Assembly (NCBI GenBank): GCA_907165275.2
Contig: OU015652.1
Span: 11,175,001-11,239,000, forward strand
DNA from: Zygaena filipendulae
Taxonomy: Eukaryota; Arthropoda; Insecta; Lepidoptera; Zygaenidae
DNA length: 64,000 bases
Direction of reading: 5' to 3'
This document shows, in pieces, positions 55,898 through 64,000 of the stretch. The first letter of the stretch is position 1; the number at the start of each line of letters is the position of its first letter. The notes below the pieces were generated by a model. It had not been told where the DNA came from and searched no databases. It saw only the letters and a program-made list of their open reading frames with translations. The position numbers and the translations under genes are program-made.

Positions 55898-58800
55898 GTT
55901 AATCTTTTTATTCCTAAAATCTACTGACCTACTAGAATGCTTTCATAGAAAACAAGCATTTCAAACTTCCACTTGCAAGTTGCAAATTTTCTCTTGTGTT
56001 TTTTAATTCTAAATTCTTTAATAAACAAATCAAATAATTTAACATCTCAGAGATGATATAATAATAATATTAATTTATTTATTCATTGGACCAACTTAGA
56101 TCATTTTGTTAGTAACATGATTGCCTAATCTATTGATAGTAAATTACAGTTCCTATTTAATTTTCATTAAATACATTACATTTATACCTTATTCCTTAAA
56201 AAACATTATAATATACATTCAAGATAAAAAATTATGTCAGTCCATTAATCGTGTCATGTTCATTTTATATTTAGATATGTATCTATTGAGAATAATTACT
56301 GTGTTGTATTTGATTTCAAGACTTTTCGATACAAATGAAGAAAGGTATGACAGGATTAAAACAGAAGTGAGCAAGATGATAATGACACAGATAGGATTAA
56401 CAATGTTCCAGTACAATAGAGAACATGATTCGTACTTAGCCACATGCTACACATTCCACCTGTGTCCACAAGTATTTGGTGACATCGATCAGTCATTTAT
56501 ATTTCAAGCATCAACCCTGAAGTTCCTTTGTCAACATAACTTTAATTTCAATAAGGTATAGAATCACATCTGTGTTAGTAAAATTTATCAAAACACAACC
56601 ACACTCTAATTACATAAACAGTTTGATTTTCAAATCTTATATAAATACAAAAATTACCACTAAAGTTATAATTAAATTTGTCTAAGTGATGTGGATATTT
56701 TGTGAAGTTAAAGGAACTCATATTCGTTTGCCTTGGATACTATCACATTAATGGCCACTATTAACAGGCTGATAAATAACTAGAAAGTTCATAATTTTGA
56801 TACATTGAAAAAAAACTTTTTTTTTTTTTATCTTTGGTTGACATAGTGTTGTTAATTGTAGGTGTTATCTACTTATCAATAAAATAAATGATATGTACCT
56901 AAATAAAGAAAATTTGCTAAATATTATTTTCAGTTCACATATGAAGGAATACCATATTTGAGTATGGCTGAAGAGGCAAACATTCGTCAGAATTTTAATG
57001 ACAAAACTATACTCAACATCCTTGGTAACCAACTAGAAATGTCTGATGAAAAAATGTTACAATTATACTGCTCAGAAGTTTCGAAGTATGTGTGCATTTT
57101 TGTATTTTATATAGATTGATAGACAAAAATTTTGAGTACCTACTTACTGTTCTTCTGACAGTAAAAGAAATAAACTCATAAACCAAGTTATTATATAAAA
57201 TATTATTTATGTTCAGACAGTCAGTTACCAAATTGTAACTTATTGAGTATGTGATACTTATTAAAGCTTATTTTATTTATTTATTTATTTAAACTTTTTG
57301 CACAATATGGTATAAAAGGCGGACTTAATGCCATTGTGGCAATCTCTGCCAGTCAACCTTTATCTATTGAAACTTATCAGTAATCACTAAGTCGGATCAG
57401 ATCATTTGCTTGCCTTTTAGTTTAATTTTGTTCTCATATTGCAGATGGCTTGTCAGCAGTGATGAAGGGACAATGTACTTGGATGTTCAGAACCCTGTGT
57501 TGAGGTACCTTGTACACTGTGAAGTTAGACTAAGGTTTCCAAATGTGCTTACCACAGATAGTCTAGGTAATAGCAATAAGGTAATATGAAGAATGATGAG
57601 ACAATTAGCTTGATAGATTTTATAATCCCTACTAATGTTATAAATGTAAAAGTCTGTCTATTATGCTTTCACACCTTAACGGCTCAACCGATGATCATCA
57701 TGAAATTTTCATGGATCAACACATAGTCAGGGGTACAGAGAAGGACATAGGGTACTTTTTGTCCCGGAATTCCCGCGGGAACTCCAAAATTAACGCAAGG
57801 AACCGCTAGTATTGACTAAATACAGCCCCAAAAGTAATTTAACACTTTTTAACAGTAATTTTAAGTAGGTAACTTGAATCTTGAATTTTATTGCAATAGT
57901 AATAAAGTAGGTACCATAAATGATTAAAATATGAAGCTATTTGAAAGAAAAAATTTTTAGTCTACATTCAATTCATCATTGTTATATAATTGCATAATTA
58001 TTAGTGCTCAATTTGTGTAGAATTTTATTTCGAATTCAATAACTTTTAATTTTTATCTTAAAAATCTCAGAACAGTAAGTTTTTAATAGTTGGCTTGGCT
58101 GGTATGTTTATGTAAAATTTTATAATACTATTTTAAACATAAAAAGAAAAAACAAAAAAAAAATATGGGTTGCTTTTTCATTTCAGGTTTTAATATACAG
58201 AGATCAAAATGTGGAAGGTGCCATCGCTGCATCAACAGCAACATTGGAAGAAAACCTAATGAACTACTTGTTAGGCTTCTCACAAATCATTTCTTTGGTG
58301 AAAACCTACAAAAAACCAATTGTAGGACATAATATATTCTTAGATCTGGTGCTACTCCACAACCAGTTTATAGGACCTTTGCCGAACAAGTATTCAACAT
58401 TTAAGAAAAATTTAAATAATGTGCTACCAATTGTTTTTGATACAAAATACATTTCTCATGAAATGTCAAGAAGGTTGACTTTAAATGAAGTATGGAAATC
58501 AAATGCATTACAAGAGTAAGAATATACTTATCTATACATACAACGTGTTAATTAAATGACCAAAAACCTGATACGCCCCATTTAAAAAATAAACAATATG
58601 ATTAAAATATAAATTATGTCGAAAAAATTTATAGTCCAAAAATTATTCAACATTAGTTTGGAGGTGACCTATCTACGAAATTTCAAGCGCTACGCCCGCG
58701 CCTACGTGTCAATTACCGATTCGATTTTTTTTGCTACGGGCGGCATATGCAAACTACTTTCTAGTTTTCAGTCAATTCATTAACACGTTCTATAAAAATG

Positions 58801-61800
58801 AATCCCTATTATTTCCCTCGATCACGCGTGAACGGCTGGACCGATCATCATTAAATTTTGCATACACGTCAGGGGTACAGAGAAGGACATAGGGTACGTC
58901 TTTTTATCCTGGAACTCTCGCAAAAACTCTGAACTTATCGCGGGCGAAACCGCGGGACAGCGGTTATAGTATTTAACTATAGTAAAATTGTCGAGTTATG
59001 ATCTATAGCTTAACTACTTATAGTCATATCTTTGTACTAAATTGTCGATATCTCCACCCAAAAACGGGCTGTTAGTACAGTTTGCAACTAACATATTTGC
59101 CAGTTTATAGAAATTTATAATATTAATATGATGTTATTGAATAAACCATACACCTATGTACTCGGTTTTACAAATCCAACAATTGGTTGATTTATGAAGT
59201 ATCATCTCCTATGTATTTTTTTGGGTCATGCGTCTTAAAAGTTAGAGACTTTAATTTTTTTTTTCTGTAAGATTAAATTGATATTATTTGCAGCCTGTAT
59301 GAATTTTTTGCGGAAGGCAAATGTAAGAAGTTGCAAATCGGCAGCAGTATAGTAAAACTGAACACGCCATTTGGCGCGAAGCAAACTTACCACGAGGCGG
59401 GTTGGGACTCCTATTGTTCAGGTGAGCTATGCACTATGGAGCCTGTAAACTGATACACTAACGGCCGCACTCTGAGTCGTTCGTTGAATTAATGTTAATT
59501 GGCATTTAACTAATTAAGTTAAATTTAATAGTTACACGCCAATTGACATTAATTTAATGAACGTCTCTGAGTGCGGCATGTTGTTTTCAAAATCTTTACT
59601 TGAAATTAAGTAATCATTAAAACGACTGTGCGGCCGTTGGAATAAATTTTATTAAGTAAAGTTTATAGATAAAAAAATATAATACAAGCAATTGTTGCCT
59701 TATGCTACTGCTCCACCTGCGTTAACGTTAACGTTGATGTTAATGTCTAACGTTAACGTTGATGGTAATGTTAGTAAGTTAACCCATTAAAATGTTGGCC
59801 ACATCTACGTAATGCCTAAATTAACGCACTAATTTACGCGTTAACACGCAGGTGGAGCAGTAGCATAAGGATAAAATTGGTAGCCAGTGTTTAGAAGTCG
59901 GTACTCAGCGCTGCCACCTCACAGCACTTAACTAATAAACTGTGAATGCAGGTCGAAATATACGTTAGTCTCCAAGAACGATGATTTAGCTACCCTTACT
60001 GCCCCATCTCTCTTTCTTTGAATGTACCTACAGAGTAGGTACAGACGACGCATGTTTACAGTTTCATAATTTTACTAGCTGTCCCCCGTGGTGTACACTT
60101 ATGTTTCACACTTGTAATTCGAAGTAGGTACCTGCAGGAACTCCAGGACAATGCCCCGTCCTTTTCTGTACCTCTGCATGAAAACGTTTATGAAGATTGG
60201 TGGTGGAAGTTTGGTAACAGACTGAGTTACTTTCACAGTCGTAATATTAATTGCTTCCGGCATTTCATCCGCGTTACTTTCGGAGTTCCCGCAGGAATTC
60301 TGATATAAAAAGTAGGTACGTTATGTCCATCTGTAATCTCTGTCCATCTCTGAGCCGTTGAGGCGTGAAAGCGTAACAAACGGACAAACAAACGAACTCA
60401 CTTTCGCTTTTATAAATACATGCTGTGCCCCGCGGTTTCACTCGCGGTAATTCCGGGATAAAAAGGTACCCTATGTCCTTCTCTGTACCTCTGACAACGT
60501 GCATGCCAAATTACATCCACATCCGTTCAGCAGTTTTTGCGTGATTGAGTATCAAACATCCAAACATCCACACTTTCACATTTGGACGCAGATAAGCAAT
60601 AACATGTTAACTCACAAAATGAAGTTATTGATTCAGAAAGATTTATTGAGAGTTAGAGAACGTTTTTTAATTATGTGTTTACCTTATTACATTGTTTAAA
60701 TATGTAACTAAATATTGAACATAAAAAATTTGACACAAAATGGCGTTATAATTTTAAAACTTAAATTTAATCAAAATTTCTCCAGTGTGGGTTAACACAC
60801 TATTGCTTATCTATGTCCATTTATAATATTAGTAGGATATTAAGTATTAGTATAGATTAGTACAGCTTATTAACGTGCCGGTGCGTCAGGTTACTGCCTC
60901 ACGAGGCTGGGCCACTGGGCGGCGTGCGAGAACAGCGGCAAGTACCGGCCGGTGGGCCCCACCGAGACGCTGGCGGCGCTCGCGCCCTACGCCAACAGGG
61001 CCAACGTGATACGAGCCGCTGTGCCCTACATGGTGAGCGTCGGCGCTTGCTGCCATTCATATCTGGGGCCTACCGGGCCCTACCACTATCTCCGATGACA
61101 AAACTGAACCGTTCTCCGCGTGTATATCGGAATTCTCTCGGAAATACCAGAACCAAAAGCAGACTATATAAAATATACTAGCTGTCCCACGCGATTTCAT
61201 CCGCGGTAATTTCGGAGTTCCCGCGGTAATTCGGAAAAAAAGTGCTGTAGTTTACGGTGATAAGCAGTTCCCCGCATTAATTCCGGAGTTCCCGAGGGAA
61301 TTCCGGGATAAAAACTATCCTATCTTTCAAGTTGGACCATATTATAAATGGTTGCAAAATTTTATCAAAATCCGTTCAGTAGTTTCGGAGTCCATCGCGG
61401 ACAAACAACGTGACACGTGATTTATATATATTAGATTAATTCTTCTTTTTCTTTTTCAAAATTGATCCAGCCGTTTCAGAGCTTAGCCGGAACAATCAGA
61501 CAAACAGACAGACAAAAAAAAAATTCTTTATGTAGGTAAGTACCGTATACTTAATATACTTACTTACTTAATTTATTTCATATGCATAGTGAAAAGCTTT
61601 TAATTTGGAATTACAAATAGACACTGCAGTTTTATATATTATGGACGCCGATGAGCAATAACCCACAAAATTAAGTTATTGATACAGAACGCTTTATTGA
61701 GAGTTAAGTATAGAAAGTTTAATATGTGTTTATCTTATCACATTGTTTAAATACCAAAAACTTGTTTAACATAAAAAAATGTTGACACAAAATGGCACTA

Positions 61801-62061
61801 TAATTTTATTACACGATCATTCAATATTTCTCCAGTGTGGGTTAACACACTATTGCTTATCTATGTCAATTTATACCTAGGTAGGTATAAATATAATCAC
61901 AAATAAACAATCGTTCATCGTACGGCTTCAGAATTATGTACAGTATGGAAGCGTGATTTGTAGTTTGTTTCCAGAACCTGGTGGGAGAAGACCCGCCCCG
62001 ACATCGTCCTGAACTGCTCCATATAAAGACGCTGAAGGAACGCAAGATAAACGTCGGAAAG
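55770..62061 (+). CDS. PNLDC1: PARN-like 3' exonuclease, PNLDC1/Trimmer type (exons 1-8, 3' end not found)
   Basis: Joining 55770-55897, 56321-56555, 56934-57085, 57445-57580, 58187-58515, 59294-59421, 60890-61032 and 61975-62061 gives a continuous 446-codon frame; every junction has GT-AG ends and agreeing phase. The fold is CAF1/PARN. The DEDD residues fit: Asp28 and Glu30 in VGFDAEFTAI, Asp270 in VGHNIFLDLVLLHNQF, and Asp365 with His360 in HEAGWDSY. LAPYANRANVIRAAVP followed by a short hydrophobic/charged segment matches PNLDC1 more than PARN, and no R3H insertion was seen. In silkworm, PNLDC1 (Trimmer) shortens pre-piRNA 3' ends at the mitochondrial surface; that role is inferred by orthology. 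The C-terminal part, with the usual membrane anchor, is not found in the window. Confidence 0.9.
56321..56555 (+). CDS. PNLDC1: PNLDC1 exon 2
   Basis: Acceptor TTTCAAG|ACTT and donor AATAAG|GTATAG. Encodes LFDTNEERYDRIKTEVSKMI and, after TQIGLTMFQYNREHDSYLAT, the FHLCPQVFGDIDQSFIFQAS segment typical of the family. Confidence 0.9.
56934..57085 (+). CDS. PNLDC1: PNLDC1 exon 3
   Basis: Acceptor TTTTCAG|TTCACA and donor TCGAA|GTATGT. Encodes FTYEGIPYLSMAEEANIRQN and EMSDEKMLQLYCSEVSK; GIPY is a family motif. Confidence 0.9.
57290..57375. repeat. LINE 3'-end-like fragment in PNLDC1 intron 3
   Basis: (TTTA)n then GCACAATATGG, GGCGGACTTAATGCCATTGT and CTGCCAGTCAACC is a widespread lepidopteran 3'-end repeat. 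Confidence 0.5.
57445..57580 (+). CDS. PNLDC1: PNLDC1 exon 4
   Basis: Acceptor TTGCAG|ATGGCT and donor AATAAG|GTAATA. Encodes WLVSSDEGTMYLDVQNPVLR and continues to LTTDSLGNSNK. Confidence 0.88.
57626..57809 (+). mobile_element. Helitron-like (LEP1-type) element in PNLDC1 intron 4
   Basis: Starts TCCCTACTAATGTTATAAAT, contains GCTTTCACACCTTAACGGCT and ends AACGCAAGGAACCGCTAG. Confidence 0.75.
58187..58515 (+). CDS. PNLDC1: PNLDC1 exon 5
   Basis: Acceptor TTTCAG|GTTTTA and donor CAAGA|GTAAGA. Encodes the helical segment ending KTYKKPIVGHNIFLDLVLLH (Asp270), then LPNKYSTFKKNLNNVLPIVF and DTKYISHEM. Confidence 0.92.
58788..58968 (+). mobile_element. Helitron-like (LEP1-type) element in PNLDC1 intron 5
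   Basis: Contains GATCACGCGTGAACGGCTGG, GGGGTACAGAGAAGGACATA and CGGGCGAAACCGCGGGACAG. The CTAG end is altered. Confidence 0.65.
59294..59421 (+). CDS. PNLDC1: PNLDC1 exon 6
   Basis: Acceptor TTTGCAG|CCTGTA and donor TTCAG|GTGAGC. Encodes LYEFFAEGKCKKLQIGSSIV and the catalytic HEAGWDSYCS (His360, Asp365). Confidence 0.9.
59461..59637. mobile_element. Palindromic MITE, second copy (PNLDC1 intron 6)
   Basis: Starts ACGGCCGCACTCTGAGTCG and ends GTGCGGCCGT. It shares TTAATGTTAATTGGCATTTA and GAACGTCTCTGAGTGCGGC with 21901-22133. Confidence 0.8.
59697..59871. mobile_element. MITE with 24-bp perfect inverted ends (PNLDC1 intron 6)
   Basis: CCTTATGCTACTGCTCCACC then TGCG at the left is matched by the exact reverse complement at the right (59848-59871). 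The interior is built from repeated GTTAACGTTAACG-like palindromes. Confidence 0.85.
60070..60583 (-). mobile_element. Stack of Helitron-like fragments in PNLDC1 intron 6
   Basis: Three consecutive fragments (starting near 60074, 60250 and 60421) each show a CCGCGGT-type end and AAAGTACC-type blocks in the same orientation. Confidence 0.6.
60584..60818 (+). mobile_element. MITE, GGAC(G/A) family, copy 3, nested in a Helitron fragment
   Basis: Starts GGACGCAGATAAGCAATAAC and ends CTATGTCC. It interrupts the Helitron-like 5' end: TTTCACATTT on the left and ATTTATAATATTAG on the right, giving an ATTT duplication. Confidence 0.88.
60890..61032 (+). CDS. PNLDC1: PNLDC1 exon 7 (GC-rich)
   Basis: Acceptor GCGTCAG|GTTACT and donor TACATG|GTGAGC. 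Encodes YCLTRLGHWAACENSGKYRP and LAPYANRANVIRAAVPYM. Its GC content is far above the other PNLDC1 exons. Confidence 0.9.
61178..61435 (-). mobile_element. Helitron-like element in PNLDC1 intron 7
   Basis: Inverted copy: starts CTAGCTGTCCCACGCGATTT and ends CACGTGATTTATATATATTAGA. It includes the complement of CCGGAATTAATGCGGGGAAC seen in the 21.5-kb copy. Confidence 0.85.
61643..61867 (+). mobile_element. MITE, GGAC(G/A) family, copy 4 (PNLDC1 intron 7)
   Basis: Starts GGACGCCGATGAGCAATAAC and ends near CTTATCTATGTC. The interior is homologous to the other three copies; the flanking duplication is unclear. Confidence 0.8.
61975..62061 (+). CDS. PNLDC1: PNLDC1 exon 8
   Basis: Acceptor TTTCCAG|AACCTG and donor GGAAAG|GTAATG. 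Encodes NLVGEDPPRHRPELLHIKTL then KERKINVGK; keeps phase 0 on both sides. Confidence 0.88.
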
Positions 62062-62159
62062 GTAATGCTCTCATATGGCTGTAAGTTCTTATTGTACCCA
62101 CACATACATATTATACGATGTTCCGTAAAGGTGGTAGATACACGTGTTTTATTTTATTT

Positions 62160-62637
62160 ATTACCTAATTCCGACACAAATTGTGAAATTTTGCATACAC
62201 GTTATCAAAGGTACAGAGAAGGACATAGGATACTTTTTCTCGGAATTCGGAATCCCAGAATTCCCGCGGGAAATACGAAATCAACGCCGGTGAAATCTCA
62301 TGAAATTTGGCATACAATGTTGTCAGGGGTAAAGCCTGACAACATTGTACCCCCTGTACAACATACCCCCTGGGGTATGTCAGGGTTGTCATAATTTTTT
62401 TGTTTTATTTATTTTCATAATTTTTTTATAAAAGGACATAGGCTACTTTTTATCCCAGAATTCCCACGGGAACTTCGAAATTAATGCGGAAGAAACTACA
62501 TTAAATTTTGCATAGGCACTACCTACACGTTGTCGAGGGTAGGTACAGAAAAAAATATGGGGTTGTAAGTACTTTTATCTCGGAATACCCGTGGAATCCA
62601 AGAAACTAATGTGGGTGAAACCGCGGGTCACAGCTAG
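62160..62637 (+). mobile_element. Helitron-like fragments in tandem
   Basis: At least three 3'-type blocks (TTCCCGCGGGAAATACGAAA near 62262, TTCCCACGGGAACTTCGAAA near 62461, and an end AACCGCGGGTCACAGCTAG at 62619-62637) in the same orientation. The segment 62320-62390 holds nested palindromes around ACAACATTGT and GGGGTATGT. Confidence 0.6.
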
Positions 62638-62654
62638 TAACTTATAGTTTTTGA

Positions 62655-62795
62655 TAGTAATAATAATAATAATAAACTCTTTATTCAACACCACATAACA
62701 AAAACAATATTACTACAGAGTGGTAACAATCGGCGGTCTATCGCTCAGAGAGATCTCTTCCAGACAACCATGGGGTGCATAGGGACAATGATAAT
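62655..62795. repeat. LINE-3'-end-like fragment with (TAA)n
   Basis: (TAA)n then ACTCTTTATTCAACACC and CGGCGGTCTATCGCTCAGAG, ATCTCTTCCAGACAACCATG. This is a common lepidopteran 3' end, read on the minus strand. Confidence 0.6.
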
Positions 62796-63014
62796 CTAGA
62801 AGGAAGGTGTAAGTACCTACTTGATTGAGATGTTTGTTCTTGCGGTGTAAACTGATTAGATAATTTTATTGTGTATGCATCCGGGTTGCGACGAGGCTCG
62901 GTGCCAGATTTAGCTCGCGTCGCGCGTCGTTGTAAAATATTATGCGGAACAGTTATGGCAGTTATAGTAGGTATCGTAGGTATATTATATTATTATCTGC
63001 GGTCATAGTAATAT

Positions 63015-63203
63015 CTAGCTGTCACCCGCGATAATTTCGGAAATCCGAGATACAAAGTACCCCATGTCCTTCTCTGTACCCCTGACGACGTGTATGTAAA
63101 ATTTTATGGTGATCGGTTGAGCCGCGAAAGGCGTTAAGGCGTGAAATCCTAGCAGATAGGCAGACAGACAGAGTTACTTCCGCATTTATGATATTAGTAG
63201 GGA
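63015..63203 (-). mobile_element. Helitron-like (LEP1-type) element
   Basis: Starts CTAGCTGTCACCCGCGATAA and ends TTTATGATATTAGTAGGGA. It contains GTCCTTCTCTGTACCCCTGA. Confidence 0.75.
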
Positions 63204-63312
63204 TTGTCACCTCGCCGAGGGCGGGGATGTTGCTCCGGCTCCGTAGAGAGCACGAGACGCTGCGTCGCACTATGTCTGACCTTGGAGTTTATGACGAGCG
63301 ATGGCTAATAAA
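63204..63312 (+). CDS. Possible further PNLDC1 exon (GC-rich open frame)
   Basis: A GC-rich patch right after a Helitron-like element reads SPRAGMLLRLRREHETLRRT then MSDLGVYDERWLIKYSQ before a stop. It is open in one frame and unlike the flanking repeats. However, no clear acceptor exists, the phase would not follow exon 8 directly, and the donor (CA|GTAACT) is weak. It could be an exon fragment, or unrelated. Confidence 0.25.
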
Positions 63313-63379
63313 ATATTCTCAGTAACTGTCTCGTACTTTACGTACGAGTATACAACTATTCACAGCTTTTTTTTGTTAT

Positions 63380-63546
63380 CTATCTTTTTGTTTGATTTGT
63401 TTGTTACGATTTAACTCAAAAACTACTGGACCGATTTGAAAAACTCTTTCACCATTAAAAAGCCACATTATCCCTGCTATATTATAATCCGGGATTCCCG
63501 CGGGAACTCCGAAATTAACGCGGGTGAAATCTCGGGGAACAGCTAG
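63380..63546 (+). mobile_element. Helitron-like element
   Basis: Contains GATTTAACTCAAAAACTACT, GGACCGATTTGAAAAACTCT and GGGATTCCCGCGGGAACTCC, and ends GGGAACAGCTAG. Confidence 0.7.
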
Positions 63547-63659
63547 TACGTAATATGATAGTAATTTAATGGTATAGAACCATAGAACAGCATAATGTTT
63601 GTTTTAAGAATTAGACTTTTAAAATTTCCAAAGTGATCAGCTAAAAGAAGCAAGAAAAT

Positions 63660-64000
63660 AGCAGAACATCTAGACACGCCGGTAGCGTGTCAAGCCAAAG
63701 TTCTCAAACTGTCAGAACTGGCGAGCCGCACCGTGTGTAATATTACACGAACCATTTGGAGCCACTTTTCACCCCACCATATTTCAAAAACTATTTCACA
63801 TAAACATGTCAAATTTGGCTCATGTATTAAGACTTGCGAGATAAACATGTGCTCCAAATTTCATAAGCACACCTCAAACGGGCTTTTAGATATTAACGTC
63901 CAAAAATCGTGATTTTTATCACTGACTGACCTATAGACCAAAATTATAACCGACTTCCAGATGACCTAGGAACTTGATATTTGGCATCGAGGTAGACTTT
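63660..64000. repeat. Interspersed repeat at right edge
   Basis: Segments such as AACATGTGCTCCAAATTTCA, ACCTCAAACGGGCTTTTAGA, AAAATTATAACCGACTTCCA and GGAACTTGATATTTGGCATC look like a repeat I associate with lepidopteran genomes; it continues past the window. No PNLDC1 exon was recognised here. Confidence 0.45.

Noticed and set aside
55898..56006. Extension of PNLDC1 exon 1 to the stop near 56006
   Set aside because: The family continues with LFDT..., found in exon 2; the extension is intron sequence after ACAG|GTTAAT.
56121..56320. Upstream part of the frame around PNLDC1 exon 2
   Set aside because: Hydrophobic, AT-driven sequence before the acceptor at 56320|56321. The exon 1-2 phase agrees only if the exon starts at 56321.
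1..64000. CRISPR arrays, bacterial operons, intact viral genes or intact transposase/reverse transcriptase genes
   Set aside because: None seen. The sequence is animal nuclear DNA and all mobile elements found are non-autonomous or fragmentary.

Overview
The window is AT-rich, intron-rich eukaryotic DNA packed with short interspersed elements. It is almost certainly a moth or butterfly (Lepidoptera). Dozens of Helitron-like elements begin TC..., carry a GC-rich hairpin (CCGCGG...CGCGG) near the 3' end and end CTAG. There are tRNA-derived SINEs with (TTA)n tails, several MITE families, and a short run of the insect telomere motif. The protein matches also fit insects.

Two protein-coding genes can be read with full splice logic, and they lie head to head. 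On the minus strand, 51726 down to 33464, five coding exons give a complete 625-residue protein of the insect multicopper oxidase family. It has an N-terminal membrane anchor and has lost the HCH core (including the type-1 copper cysteine) and one further copper histidine, so it looks like a MCORP-type non-enzymatic relative. On the plus strand, from 55770 to the right edge, eight exons (446 residues so far) encode a PARN-family DEDD 3' exonuclease most like PNLDC1. In silkworm the PNLDC1 orthologue is Trimmer, the enzyme that shortens the 3' ends of pre-piRNAs. Its C-terminus lies outside the window or in exons I could not identify. About 4 kb separates the two start codons.

Layout: 1-33.4 kb is a gene-poor stretch downstream of MCORP. 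It holds SINEs, many Helitron-like copies, a 208-bp-period direct duplication (8.7-9.1 kb), a C-rich island (15.4-15.6 kb), tandem Helitrons (21.2-21.7 kb), a palindromic MITE (21.9-22.1 kb) and a 3.3-kb foldback element (23.9-27.3 kb). From 33.4 to 51.7 kb is MCORP; its introns hold a truncated U2 snRNA retrocopy with target-site duplication (35.7 kb), several MITEs and a 1-kb repeat split by a MITE. From 51.8 to 55.7 kb is the divergent intergenic region, with a MITE, a triple head-to-tail Helitron array and a tandem repeat block just upstream of PNLDC1. From 55.77 to 64 kb is PNLDC1, whose introns are loaded with MITEs and Helitrons.

I see no CRISPR array, operon, rRNA or intact tRNA gene. 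The two genes have no obvious joint pathway. The most interesting material is the decayed copper site in an anchored multicopper-oxidase relative, the piRNA-trimming nuclease sitting among transposons, the U2 retrocopy and the long foldback element. All joins and coordinates were read by eye; no alignment or database search was run.
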